From positions 1 through 40,088 of the forward strand of contig NZ_BAUT01000034.1 of assembly GCF_000513095.1 (NCBI RefSeq): 40,088 bases of DNA, given 5' to 3'. The stretch's first letter is position 1, and each line of letters begins with the position of its first letter. Below the pieces are notes generated by a model. That model did no database searches and was not told where the DNA came from. It worked only from the letters and a program-made list of their open reading frames with translations. Source of the stretch: Halalkalibacter wakoensis JCM 9140. Its GTDB lineage: Bacteria; Bacillota; Bacilli; Bacillales; Bacillaceae_D. Positions 8,302-17,028 of this stretch are shown piece after piece. The position numbers and the translations under genes were made by a program.

Positions 8302-9336
8302 ATGATTCATCCATCCGTTTCAAAAAATAAGCAGTTGCATCTTCCGAGAAATTTCATAAGAGTTCTTGTACTTTCTGTGATTTTACTCGGTTTATGTGTA
8401 TTGGCTTCTCTTGCTTTTGGCTCTCGTACAATTGGTTGGAATGAACTAATGATTGGTTTGTTTCAACCTGATGTACAGTCTCATGAAGCAAGTGTTGTTC
8501 GCCAAAGAATTGCTAGAACTGTATTTAGTTTCATGTGTGGTGCAGCATTAGGAGTATCTGGGGCTCTCATGCAATCAGTCACGCGCAATCCTATTGCAGA
8601 TCCTAGTATATTGGGGGTTAACACAGGAGCAGCACTTTTCGTTGTTTGTGGAATTTCCTTTTTTAATATTGGTTCTGCTAGTCAATACATTTGGTTCGCT
8701 CTAGTAGGAGCAATTATAACTGCCATTTTTGTATTCGGAATTGGTTCGATGGGGAGTGGCGGTGCCACGCCCCTCAAACTTGTTTTAGCGGGTGCTGCTA
8801 CAAGTGCTGCGTTGTCTTCTCTTGTAATGGCCATTATGATTCCTCGCTCAAACGTTATGGATCAATTTAGATTTTGGCAAGTAGGGAGTGTCGGAGCAGG
8901 AAACTGGAGTTCAATCTCTACATTTATTCCTTTTCTTATTGTTGGAATCCTAATTGCCTTATTCACAGCTCCAGCATTAAATGCATTAGCATTAGGTGAT
9001 GAAGCTGCTACAGGATTAGGAGTTCGTACTGGGACAATAAGACTCATTGCTGCTTTTGGTGGAGTTCTATTGTGCGCCGTAACTACTGCACTGGCAGGCC
9101 CTATTGGCTTTATTGGTTTATTAGCAACTCACGTAATAAGGCTTTTGATCGGTCCTGATTTGCGTTATATTATCCCGATGTCAGCTCTTTCAGGTGCCAT
9201 TATATTAACAATATCAGATATATGTGGCAGACTTCTTGGTAGTCCTGGTGAATTAGAAGTTGGCGTTGTTACAGCGTTTATTGGTGCCCCCATCTTAATC
9301 TTACTAACTATGAAAGCGAAGATGCGCTCGTTATGA
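8302..9336 (+). CDS. Siderophore ABC transporter permease (FecCD family), first subunit
   Basis: Integral membrane subunit of about ten helices. Family motifs are GAALGVSGALMQSVTRNPIADPSILG near residues 80-110 and GPIGFIGLLATHVIRLLIGPDLR, the cytoplasmic loop that contacts the ATPase. The 344-residue length is usual. The ATG follows the stop codon of the binding protein directly, and the end overlaps the next gene by ATGA. It should pair with the product of 9333-10364 as a heterodimer. Confidence 0.93.
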   Translation: MIHPSVSKNKQLHLPRNFIRVLVLSVILLGLCVLASLAFGSRTIGWNELMIGLFQPDVQSHEASVVRQRIARTVFSFMCGAALGVSGALMQSVTRNPIADPSILGVNTGAALFVVCGISFFNIGSASQYIWFALVGAIITAIFVFGIGSMGSGGATPLKLVLAGAATSAALSSLVMAIMIPRSNVMDQFRFWQVGSVGAGNWSSISTFIPFLIVGILIALFTAPALNALALGDEAATGLGVRTGTIRLIAAFGGVLLCAVTTALAGPIGFIGLLATHVIRLLIGPDLRYIIPMSALSGAIILTISDICGRLLGSPGELEVGVVTAFIGAPILILLTMKAKMRSL

Positions 9337-10364
9337 TAAATGATACAGTCAATCTAATTATAGAAGGTAGAACGAAAAGACGCCGTCGTTATCTATTCGT
9401 GACTTCCTCCCTTGCCATCATCGCTTTTGTATTATGTTGCGCTATGCTAATGCTTGGGAATACCATCTATCCCGCTCAAGATGTTATACGTGTTCTACTA
9501 GGTGAAGACGTACAAGGAGCATCATTTGCAGTCGGCACAATCCGTTTTCCAAGAATGGTTGCAGGTGTTTTTGCTGGATTTGCCTTCGGAGTTGCTGGAA
9601 CTGTATTTCAGACAATGTTGAGAAATCCTTTAGCAAACCCAAATGTCATTGGAATCACAGCTGGTTCAAGTGCGGCTGCTGTCTTTTGTATTATTGTTCT
9701 TCAAGCCAGCAATTTCCTTGTTTCAATTGCTTCTATCATTGGTGGACTTGCTACAGCACTCATTATTTTTCTCTTATCAAGAGGAAACTCTTTTTCTATA
9801 GGGAGATTAATTTTAATAGGAATTGGCATTCAAGCAATGCTAAACGCTGTTATTTCTTATTTATTACTGATTGGTCAGACACATGACATTCCTACTGCAA
9901 TGAGATGGTTAACCGGAAGTCTAAATGGGGTGAATATGGAGGGCCTTTACCCTCTCATTTTAACGGTTGTTATTTTCGCACCTGTCATCATACTACTTGG
10001 GAAGCCATTAGATATGTTGGAGCTTGGGGAGCAGGCAGCTACATCCCTTGGAGTTGATACGAATAAGACAAGACTTATTCTTATTCTCAGTTCTGTCATG
10101 ATTATTGCCTTAGCTACCGCGGCAACTGGACCAATTGCCTTTGTCGCCTTCCTTTCTGGACCTATTGCAAAAAGATTAGTAGGGGTTGGATTTTCAACGA
10201 TTATTCCAGCCGGGCTTGTTGGAATCATTTTAGTTTTAGCATCAGATCTTATTGGACAGTTTGCCTTCGCAACTCGTTACCCTGTAGGTGTCATCACAGG
10301 TATTCTTGGTGCTCCTTACTTGATCTATTTGCTAATCCGTATGAATCGAAAAGGAGATTTCTAA
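9333..10364 (+). CDS. Siderophore ABC transporter permease (FecCD family), second subunit
   Basis: Partner permease of 343 residues with the same fold: GFAFGVAGTVFQTMLRNPLANPNVIG near residue 85, LGVDTNKTRLILI, and GPIAFVAFLSGPIAKRLVG as the coupling segment. It overlaps the previous gene by 4 nt and the ATPase gene by 1 nt (TAATG), indicating translational coupling in one operon. Confidence 0.93.
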   Translation: MINDTVNLIIEGRTKRRRRYLFVTSSLAIIAFVLCCAMLMLGNTIYPAQDVIRVLLGEDVQGASFAVGTIRFPRMVAGVFAGFAFGVAGTVFQTMLRNPLANPNVIGITAGSSAAAVFCIIVLQASNFLVSIASIIGGLATALIIFLLSRGNSFSIGRLILIGIGIQAMLNAVISYLLLIGQTHDIPTAMRWLTGSLNGVNMEGLYPLILTVVIFAPVIILLGKPLDMLELGEQAATSLGVDTNKTRLILILSSVMIIALATAATGPIAFVAFLSGPIAKRLVGVGFSTIIPAGLVGIILVLASDLIGQFAFATRYPVGVITGILGAPYLIYLLIRMNRKGDF

Positions 10365-11179
10365 TGAAACCGACACATATCTTTCAATCTGAAAATATCA
10401 CTGCTGGATATGATCATAAAACCATTTTATATGATGTGAGTATTTCGGTTCCAAGTAATCAAATAAGCATCATTATTGGAGCGAATGGCTGTGGAAAATC
10501 GACACTCCTCAAAACGATGGCTCGTCTAATTAAACCAACATCTGGGCAAGTGACATTGGACGGAAAACCGATTCATAAAATCCCACCAAAACAGCTGGCT
10601 CGTGTGTTAGGTCTTTTGCCTCAATCCCCTATTGTGCCTGAAGGGATAACAGTTGCTGATTTAGTTGGACGAGGAAGATTTCCACACCAAACGTTTTTAA
10701 AAGGTTGGACAAAAAAGGACTATGAAGCTGTTAGTGAAGCAATGGAAATGATGAAGATTACTGAATTTGCCGAGCAAAATATTGATGAACTTTCAGGTGG
10801 TCAAAGACAGCGCGTATGGATTGCAATGGCTTTGGCACAACAAACAGACATACTGTTTCTCGATGAACCAACCACGTATTTAGATATCACTTATCAAGTT
10901 GAAATTCTTGATCTGTTGACTGATCTTAACCGAAAACATGGAACGACCATTGTCATGGTTCTTCATGATATTAACTTATCGGCACGTTACGCCGATCATA
11001 TTTTTGCTCTTCAAAAAGGTAAGCTTGTAGCAGAGGGCGCTCCAAAAGAGGTGATTACGAGCACACTAATCGAAGATATTTTCGGTCTCCATTGCACAGT
11101 CATAAAAGACCCGGTCTCAGGTTCCCCTTCTGTCATACCAATTGGACGACATCATAATAAGTTGAGAATGTACTCTTAA
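10364..11179 (+). CDS. Siderophore ABC transporter ATP-binding protein (FecE/FepC type)
   Basis: Cytoplasmic ATPase driving ferric siderophore import. Walker A is GANGCGKST at residues 39-47, the Q-loop lies in LLPQSPIVPEG, the signature is LSGGQRQRVWIA, Walker B and the following loop are ILFLDEPTTYLD, and the switch histidine is in VLHDINLSARYAD. The 271-residue length is typical. Last gene of the Fur-controlled operon; no strong terminator is seen in the 100 nt after it. Confidence 0.95.
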   Translation: MKPTHIFQSENITAGYDHKTILYDVSISVPSNQISIIIGANGCGKSTLLKTMARLIKPTSGQVTLDGKPIHKIPPKQLARVLGLLPQSPIVPEGITVADLVGRGRFPHQTFLKGWTKKDYEAVSEAMEMMKITEFAEQNIDELSGGQRQRVWIAMALAQQTDILFLDEPTTYLDITYQVEILDLLTDLNRKHGTTIVMVLHDINLSARYADHIFALQKGKLVAEGAPKEVITSTLIEDIFGLHCTVIKDPVSGSPSVIPIGRHHNKLRMYS

Positions 11180-11280
11180 ATACCCGTTTAAAAATTGTAT
11201 AAACAAAAGGCATATACCCAAACCCATTAGGCTAGTTAAGCATATCCTTTATTGTATAAACGAATGGGGAGGGATTTGTT

Positions 11281-11556
11281 TTGACTAATGATTATTCATA
11301 TCACGGTATACCAGATGTAAGATTAGATGGCAATGATCAACGCTTTTTCAGTCCTGGATTTGGAGTGGGTAGGCCTGGCTTTGGATACGGTAGACCTGGC
11401 TTTGGATACGGCAGACCTGGCTTTGGTTTAGGTTTTTTAGGAGGACTCGCTACTGGTGCACTTTTGGCCCCAGGTCCTGGTTTTGGGTATTATCGACCGT
11501 ACCCTTTTTATCCTTATTATCCGCCGTACCCTTATCGACCATTTCTGTATTACTAA
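11281..11556 (+). CDS. Small Gly/Pro/Tyr-rich repeat protein
   Basis: 91-residue protein I do not recognise as a named family. The TTG start follows GGGGAGGG. Three consecutive GRPGFG(Y/L) heptads occupy residues 30-50, encoded by 21-bp tandem repeats. They are followed by a short glycine-rich hydrophobic segment (FLGGLATGALL) and a tail of Pro-Tyr-Pro motifs with ten tyrosines in the last 27 residues. The composition resembles small Bacillus spore-coat or cell-surface proteins that can be cross-linked through tyrosine or bind surfaces. The nearby tgl makes a spore role plausible, but that is inference. Confidence 0.65.
   Translation: MTNDYSYHGIPDVRLDGNDQRFFSPGFGVGRPGFGYGRPGFGYGRPGFGLGFLGGLATGALLAPGPGFGYYRPYPFYPYYPPYPYRPFLYY
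11368..11430 (+). repeat. 21-bp tandem repeat, three copies, coding
   Basis: Three in-frame 21-bp units encode GRPGFGY, GRPGFGY and GRPGFGL. The first two differ by one silent base; the third has silent changes and a changed last codon. Confidence 0.85.
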
Positions 11557-11578
11557 AATGGAAAGCTATAATACAAAT

Positions 11579-11610
11579 AAACGGAGTGCCCTTCCTTTGG
11601 CACTCCGTTT
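11579..11610 (+). terminator. Terminator after the repeat protein
   Basis: Perfect 12-bp inverted repeat AAACGGAGTGCC / GGCACTCCGTTT with an 8-nt loop, 23 nt after the stop codon. Confidence 0.85.
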
Positions 11611-11750
11611 GTATGTAAGAAGTTCGCATCTTACTTAACGTAGTAACACCCTTCATTCAATAGGCAATAGATAATGAACCTAAAAGGTAAACAATCTTCC
11701 TGTCTCTTTATTTTGAGTAGCAAACTCCTGCCCCTCTAGTTCTTCGTCTA

Positions 11751-12506
11751 CTAGGTTATTTCTCTGAAACTTCTAGGTGACTGGCTTGTCATTTTTTTAA
11801 AGTTACGATTGAATGACCTGAGGTTATTATAACCACAATTAATCGCTATCTCACTAATGGACTGCTGACTATTTTTCAACAAATAACAGGCTTGTGAAAT
11901 TCGATAATGATTCAAGTATTCAGTGAAGCTCATGTTTGTCATGTGTATAAACAGTTTGGATAGGTAGGCATAATCGTATTGCAATTGTTTTGCGATTACT
12001 TTAAGCGTGCAATCGTCACTATAATTCCTATCTACATAAAGGAGAATTTTATGTAGTACTTCGGTCTTTGTAGAGTGTTCGACGGGAAGAAATTCAGTAT
12101 TATCAATCAATCTCCCGCAAATATCATATAGAAAACTTTTCTGTCTATAAATGGAATCTATTTCATCCAAATTGGGGGCTTTACTTAAGTGAATAACATT
12201 ATTTTCTGGAACGTACCCCTTATAATTCATGAAAAAACGGCCAATTAATTCAGGTGAAAATATGACGATAGAAATGTCGGAATGGTCCTTCGCTTTAAGC
12301 TCATGGATTTGGTTATTAAAAATGAATGCTATATCATTTTTATTCAATGTATACTTTTTTTGATCAATATTTACTAGTAACTCTCCTTCATTGACAACGA
12401 TGAGTTCGTAAGCTCGATGAAAGTGAAGAGGAAAGGTTTGGGTAAGTAGTTTAAAAATGTGAAAGGATTCTTTTTTTTCAACTCCATGATGTTCAAAAAA
12501 AGCCAA
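11751..12506 (-). CDS. AraC family transcriptional regulator
   Basis: 251 residues. The N-terminal cupin-type sensor half has FPLHFHRAYELIVVNEGELLVNID with the usual His pair. The C-terminal double helix-turn-helix runs through LKVIAKQLQYDYAYLSKLF and ISEIAINCGYNNLRSFNRNFKKMTSQSPRSFR, the AraC signature. The TTG start follows GGGGGAGAAG. It is divergent from the GH120 beta-xylosidase gene, so it most likely activates that gene in response to a xylan-derived sugar; this is inferred from position. Confidence 0.9.
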   Translation of the reverse strand: MAFFEHHGVEKKESFHIFKLLTQTFPLHFHRAYELIVVNEGELLVNIDQKKYTLNKNDIAFIFNNQIHELKAKDHSDISIVIFSPELIGRFFMNYKGYVPENNVIHLSKAPNLDEIDSIYRQKSFLYDICGRLIDNTEFLPVEHSTKTEVLHKILLYVDRNYSDDCTLKVIAKQLQYDYAYLSKLFIHMTNMSFTEYLNHYRISQACYLLKNSQQSISEIAINCGYNNLRSFNRNFKKMTSQSPRSFREIT

Positions 12507-12623
12507 AAGCTTCTCCCCCTGAAAAAAAAACGATTATTGTCTTATATTATACTATTTTTCGAATAGAAATTGACTTATTTCGGCTCTTATAATGTATCTA
12601 TGATACATAAAGGGGGAAGCAAA

Positions 12624-14591
12624 ATGGCACTCGACTACCATGTGGCAAAGAATGGTTCAGATTTGGCAGAGGGAACAAAAAAGAATCCATTTTTAACAAT
12701 TAATAAAGCAGCTTCTGTTGCTCAAGCAGGAGATACTATTATTGTCCATGAAGGAGAATACCGGGAATGGGTAAAACCGAAGTTTGCCGGATTAAGTGAA
12801 TACAGAAGAATCACGTATCAGGCAGCTGAAGGGGAAAAAGTTGTCATTAAAGGCTCTGAGCAGATTCAAGATTGGGAACAGGTCGAAGGAACTGTCTGGA
12901 AAGTTGTATTACCAAATGAATTTTTCGGAGATTATAATCCATACAAAGAAGAAATTTTCGGAGACTGGGTTGTTTATAATCCAGGAAGACACCTTGGAGA
13001 TGTTTATTTAAATGGCATGTCCTTTTATGAGACAGAAACTTTTGAACAGTTACGAAATCCAGAAGTGAAAACAGAAGTGTTAGACCACTGGACAGAGACA
13101 GTTGTTCCTGTCCATAACGAAGAGCAAACAAAATATGTTTGGTATGCAGAAGTAGATGATTGTAATACAACCATCTATGCTAACTTCCACGGATCAAATC
13201 CGAATGAAGAACTAGTAGAGATTAATGTGCGTAAAGCTTGTTTTTATCCAGGGAAAATTGGAGTCAACTATATTACGGTTAAAGGTTTTGAAATGGCCCA
13301 AGCAGCAACTCCATGGACTCCACCAACGGCGGATCAGCCAGGATTAATTGGACCTCATTGGAGTAAAGGATGGATTATTGAGGATAATATTATCCATGAC
13401 GCAAAATGCAGTGCAATCAGTATTGGTAAAGAAGCTTCAACGGGCCATAACGCTCGCACGATCCGTAAAGATAAGCCAGGCTATCAATATCAGTTAGAGG
13501 CCGTCTTTTCTGCTAAACAAATTGGTTGGAGTAAAGAAAAAATTGGTTCTCATATTATTCGAAACAATACCATTTATGATTGTGGTCAAAATGGTGTCGT
13601 TGGTCATCTAGGTTGCGTGTTCAGTGAAATCTATAATAACCATATTTACAATATTGCCTTAAAGCGCGAGTTTTATGGACATGAAATTGCGGGGATTAAG
13701 CTACATGCAGCCATTGACGTTCAAATTCATGACAACCGTATTCATGACTGCTCTTTAGGTACATGGCTAGATTGGCAGACACAAGGTACTAGAGTAAGCA
13801 GAAATCTGTTTTATCGAAATAACCGTGACTTGTTTGTTGAAGTTAGTAGTGGTCCTTATATCGTTGATAACAACATCCTTACTGCAGACTATGCATTAGA
13901 TAATCATGCACAAGGCGGAGCTTATATTAACAATTTAATTCGCGGTAAAATGGTTCATAAAGAAATGCTTGACCGTGCAACACCATATCATGTACCACAT
14001 AGTACGGAGGTAGCTGGTTTTGCTCCTGTGTATGGTGGCGACGACCGTTTCTACAATAACATCTTTATTGGCGACGATACGATCAAAACAACGGGGTTGA
14101 AAACAATACTTCCTACCGAGATAACAAATGAATATGTTGGTACGATTCACTTTAAAGGGTATACAACTTCACTTGAGGAATACATCGAGATTGTGAATCA
14201 AGAAGATGGTGATCATCATAGATTCCATCAAATTGGGCAGCCGGTATATATTAACCGTAATGCATACTATAATGGGGCAGAATCGTTTGAAAGAGAAACG
14301 GAAAGAGTTATAGCCAATGACTTCAATCCAGAAATCAACATCATCGAAGAGGGAAATGCCGTTTATCTTTCTATTGAGCTTCCAGAGGATTTCGAGTCAT
14401 TACTTGGAGACATTCATTCTACCAAAACTCTTGGAAAGGCTCGTATTGTTGATGCCGATTTTGAAAATCCAGATGGCAGCGAAGTAGTTGTGGATAAGGA
14501 TTTACTAGGAGAACAACGTGAAGAAAAAAGTGTATTGGGGCCAATTGCAAATTTACAAGCAGGGAAAAACTATATTAAAGTATGGGGCTAA
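12624..14591 (+). CDS. GH120 beta-xylosidase (right-handed parallel beta-helix)
   Basis: Glycoside hydrolase releasing xylose from xylo-oligosaccharides. The protein matches what I recall of XylC of Thermoanaerobacterium saccharolyticum almost end to end, from YHVAKNGSD at the start through TADQPGLIGP, CSAISIGKEA and HEIAGIKLHAAIDVQIH. The recalled GH120 nucleophile and acid/base (D382 and E405 in XylC) correspond to D383 (TWLDWQTQG) and E406 (FVEVSSGP). The ATG at 12624 is chosen over 12570 because AAAGGGGGAAG lies just upstream and it gives the family N-terminus. At 655 residues it has no signal peptide, so it acts in the cytoplasm on imported oligosaccharides. No transporter or xylose-use gene is adjacent. 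Confidence 0.9.
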   Translation: MALDYHVAKNGSDLAEGTKKNPFLTINKAASVAQAGDTIIVHEGEYREWVKPKFAGLSEYRRITYQAAEGEKVVIKGSEQIQDWEQVEGTVWKVVLPNEFFGDYNPYKEEIFGDWVVYNPGRHLGDVYLNGMSFYETETFEQLRNPEVKTEVLDHWTETVVPVHNEEQTKYVWYAEVDDCNTTIYANFHGSNPNEELVEINVRKACFYPGKIGVNYITVKGFEMAQAATPWTPPTADQPGLIGPHWSKGWIIEDNIIHDAKCSAISIGKEASTGHNARTIRKDKPGYQYQLEAVFSAKQIGWSKEKIGSHIIRNNTIYDCGQNGVVGHLGCVFSEIYNNHIYNIALKREFYGHEIAGIKLHAAIDVQIHDNRIHDCSLGTWLDWQTQGTRVSRNLFYRNNRDLFVEVSSGPYIVDNNILTADYALDNHAQGGAYINNLIRGKMVHKEMLDRATPYHVPHSTEVAGFAPVYGGDDRFYNNIFIGDDTIKTTGLKTILPTEITNEYVGTIHFKGYTTSLEEYIEIVNQEDGDHHRFHQIGQPVYINRNAYYNGAESFERETERVIANDFNPEINIIEEGNAVYLSIELPEDFESLLGDIHSTKTLGKARIVDADFENPDGSEVVVDKDLLGEQREEKSVLGPIANLQAGKNYIKVWG

Positions 14592-14598
14592 ACGTTTC

Positions 14599-14623
14599 GG
14601 GACAAGGGTAACCTTGTCCCTTT
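14599..14623 (+). terminator. Terminator after the beta-xylosidase
   Basis: 9-bp GC-rich stem GGGACAAGG / CCTTGTCCC with a GTAA loop followed by TTT, 8 nt after the stop codon. Confidence 0.85.
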
Positions 14624-14740
14624 CATCATTTCTCTATTTTAGATAAAGTTCTCCGTAGTAAATTGAAATGAGCTTTTTGAATTGCTCTTTAAAATAAGGT
14701 ATATTTGATAGGCGAATAAACAATTATCAAACGTAAGGTC

Positions 14741-15455
14741 GTGATTATCATACGTATTAATAAATATATTAGCGAAGCTGGAAAAGCATCTAGACGAGGT
14801 GCGGACAAATTAATTACTGAAGGAAGAGTCACGATTAATGGCAAACGTGCACAAATAGGCGATCAAGTCGAGCTGGAGACGATGTCCTAGTAAACGGTTC
14901 AGCCATTCGGGTTGCTAGAAATAATGTGTATCTTGCTTTAAACAAACCTGTAGGCATTACAAGTACAACGGAGAAAAAAGTAAAAGGAAATATCGTTGAT
15001 TTAGTAAATCATCCATTAAGAGTCTTTAATATCGGGAGATTAGATAAAGATTCGGAAGGTTTAATCCTCCTAACAAACGATGGTGATATCGTTAATGAGA
15101 TTTTACGTGCTGAAAATAGGCATGAAAAGGAGTATATTGTTTCAGTAGACAAGCCCATCACCCCAGAATTTCTAAAGAATATGTCTGAAGGTGTAAAAAT
15201 ATTAGGTACGAAAACACTTCCTTGTGAAGTCAGACAGCTATCGAAATTTGAATTTCAAATTATTTTAACACAGGGGTTAAATCGTCAAATTCGTCGGATG
15301 TGCGAAGCATTAGGCTACGAATCTATCGACTGCAAAGAATTAGGATCATGAATATCCATTTAGGAAATCTTCCCCCTGGACAGTGGAGAGATTTATCAAA
15401 GAAAGAGCGCACACAATTATTTAGAGAACTAAACTATGAGCCAAGGGAATGGTAA
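14741..15455 (+). pseudogene. rluF: 23S rRNA pseudouridine synthase, RluF type, with two frameshifts
   Basis: RsuA/RluB/RluF-family enzyme that isomerises a uridine in 23S rRNA. The S4 domain ([18 protein letters not shown]) is in one frame and stops early. The catalytic part ([22 protein letters not shown] with the catalytic Asp, [17 protein letters not shown]) is in a second frame. The last part ([25 protein letters not shown]) is in a third. One missing base after 14871 (GTCGA-GCTGG) and one missing A at 15320-15321 reunite everything into 238 residues with RluF-like features throughout. The start is uncertain: GTG at 14741 is in frame, but the AAGG before it is close, and the family start would fall on an ATA at 14750. 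Confidence 0.82.
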
Positions 15456-15469
15456 GGGGATTTGAAGCT

Positions 15470-15507
15470 GCTTGCAGATAGAGCGCTATATGTACCTATC
15501 TGCAAGC
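15470..15507 (+). terminator. Hairpin after rluF
   Basis: Perfect 12-bp inverted repeat GCTTGCAGATAG / CTATCTGCAAGC with a 14-nt loop, 15 nt after the corrected rluF stop. The following sequence is only moderately T-rich, so termination would be weak. Confidence 0.55.
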
Positions 15508-15568
15508 TGTTCACTCTCTTCTTTTGAAAAGCTGTAAGGAATTTAACGGTCCTTTTCAGTTTTAAACT

Positions 15569-15620
15569 ACCTCATTTACTTATGGTACGGTTCACCGTGG
15601 CGTATCTAAATGAGGTTTTT
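15569..15620 (+). terminator. Second terminator after rluF, bounding the integrated element
   Basis: Outer 10-bp arms ACCTCATTTA / TAAATGAGGT enclose an inner hairpin ACGG-TTCA-CCGT, followed by TTTT. Plus-strand orientation. Confidence 0.65.
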
Positions 15621-15642
15621 AATTGACTATTGTATTAACGTT

Positions 15643-15680
15643 AAAAAACTTCTATAAAAAATGCTATAGAAGTCTTTTAA
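15643..15680 (-). terminator. Terminator of the XRE-ImmA-PIN operon
   Basis: Nine-bp core ACTTCTATA / TATAGAAGT, extended by A/T pairs with one mismatch, just downstream of the PIN gene. Read on the minus strand it is followed by a run of six T. Confidence 0.75.
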
Positions 15681-15686
15681 AAACAT

Positions 15687-16271
15687 TTATCCACTTTTAC
15701 TTGAACTATAATTCCCAACCTCAGTAAGCCACTCATTATAGCCTAGAACATTTATTCCATGAGAATCCTTATATTTATCAAAAAGATTAATATTAGGCTT
15801 CAAGAATACCCTTCCCTTATCATCAGAAACAATACTAACTTCATCGGGATTTAACATGGCAACCGCAATGCATGAACATTCGCCATAATCCTTATATCTA
15901 TATGACCTGTTCTTAAAAGCTGCCTTACTAATCTCATTATTTTTCAAAGCCTTTTTTACAGCATTTATATCCTCTAAATGCCCATAAAATTGCTTTCGAA
16001 TTTTCTTGAAGTTCTTTTTATACTCATCATCTGTCTCAACATCATATTTCTTAATATCCCGAGACTTTTCCAAGATGTTTACAACACCTAGCATACTGTT
16101 TGATTTATCAGCGTCCTCAGGTTTTACCGCACTACCTGGTCTTAATTCATTCATTACCACATCAGTTATACCGAATTTATTACTACTTTCCTTATAAGAT
16201 TGTAATAATTCTATGACACCAAGTGAGGTAAATCTATTAATAAATAAACATGTATCTTTTAAATATATCAA
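15687..16271 (-). CDS. PIN-domain-like protein (possible toxin nuclease)
   Basis: 194-residue protein with the acidic pattern of PIN-fold RNases: D6 in YLKDTCLF at the end of the first strand, E42 in VVMNELRPG, E131 in YGECSCIAVAML, and D150/D151 in VSDDKGRVF. Between E42 and E131 is a lysine-rich helical insert. Such nucleases are often toxins of toxin-antitoxin pairs or effectors in phage-defence cassettes. It is the last gene after an XRE-like regulator and an ImmA/IrrE peptidase, an arrangement in which the peptidase could release the nuclease by cleaving its repressor. No direct proof of toxicity can be read from sequence. Confidence 0.65.
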   Translation of the reverse strand: MIYLKDTCLFINRFTSLGVIELLQSYKESSNKFGITDVVMNELRPGSAVKPEDADKSNSMLGVVNILEKSRDIKKYDVETDDEYKKNFKKIRKQFYGHLEDINAVKKALKNNEISKAAFKNRSYRYKDYGECSCIAVAMLNPDEVSIVSDDKGRVFLKPNINLFDKYKDSHGINVLGYNEWLTEVGNYSSSKSG

Positions 16272-16274
16272 AAA

Positions 16275-16430
16275 CTACCCCTCCAAATACTCATACCTAT
16301 CTATAATTGCATCACCAGTTTCAAGGCCAAGCTCTTTTTCCTTAATTAGCTCTTTTACTAATACTTTCATGTAATTATACGGTTCATAGTATGGTTGGTA
16401 AAACTCATGACTGCTATCAGCAACGTGCAT
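16275..16430 (-). CDS. Small hypothetical ORF between ImmA and PIN genes
   Basis: 51 codons from an ATG, rich in Tyr and acidic residues, ending 3 nt before the PIN gene. There is no ribosome site at the ATG, and the frame stays open upstream into the end of the ImmA gene (about 20 more codons). It could be a separate coupled peptide, or the true C-terminus of the ImmA protein displaced by an indel near 16485. Its last codons carry GGAGGGG, which serves as ribosome site for the PIN gene. Confidence 0.4.
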   Translation of the reverse strand: MHVADSSHEFYQPYYEPYNYMKVLVKELIKEKELGLETGDAIIDRYEYLEG

Positions 16431-16449
16431 AAACTTGGAAAAACGACTA

Positions 16450-17028
16450 CTAAGTTTTCCGATATACTTTGTGAACCTTTTTATAAAACTTATTTTTCGC
16501 AGAATAAGTCCCGAATGAATTTCCAGTTAATTTGTAAAATGTAAATTTAAAACTAGTATAATATATTTCACATAGGGAATTAATATAATCAGCTAATTCA
16601 TCCCAATTCTCTTGATCTAATAAATCATTCTCAATAATGTATTGAAAATCTTTATTTACTAGATTTTGTGGATATATTAATTCAGATGCAAATTTGTTTG
16701 CTTCTAACTCTTCAGTATCGAATCCAGGTCTTTCAGGGTTTATATCTGATTTTGAAATCCCATTATGTAAAAACATATGTCCAAGCTCATGTGCTAAAGT
16801 GAAATTTTGATGCCCTATATTTCTTTTATAATTAACACATATAATGGTATAGCCATTGTTATAACCAATAAACCCAGATAGCTTGTCTATATCCTGTTTA
16901 AATAAAAGTAAATTGTACTTATCGATCACACTTTTATAATCGCTAAAAAATTCAAAAAGGTTTCCTGGATAGTTCTCTATTCCAAAAAACCTTCTGGCTT
17001 CTTCTAATTTTTTTTCCCATTGTTGCAT
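16450..17028 (-). CDS. ImmA/IrrE family metallopeptidase
   Basis: 192-residue zinc protease-like protein (COG2856). The zinc motif HELGH is at residues 80-84, within NFTLAHELGHMFLHNG, followed about 20 residues later by EELEANKFASELIYP, which supplies the third ligand (Glu/Asp-x-x-A-N-x-F-A pattern). Family members cleave XRE-type repressors, as ImmA does to ImmR in ICEBs1. The ATG directly follows the stop of the upstream XRE-like gene, whose last codons contain GGAGGG. The C-terminus may be altered by an indel, as noted for the small ORF 16275-16430. Confidence 0.85.
   Translation of the reverse strand: MQQWEKKLEEARRFFGIENYPGNLFEFFSDYKSVIDKYNLLLFKQDIDKLSGFIGYNNGYTIICVNYKRNIGHQNFTLAHELGHMFLHNGISKSDINPERPGFDTEELEANKFASELIYPQNLVNKDFQYIIENDLLDQENWDELADYINSLCEIYYTSFKFTFYKLTGNSFGTYSAKNKFYKKVHKVYRKT

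Noticed and set aside
11368-11430. CRISPR-like repeat
   Set aside because: Units are contiguous, in frame and encode a protein repeat; there are no spacers. No CRISPR array is seen anywhere in the window.
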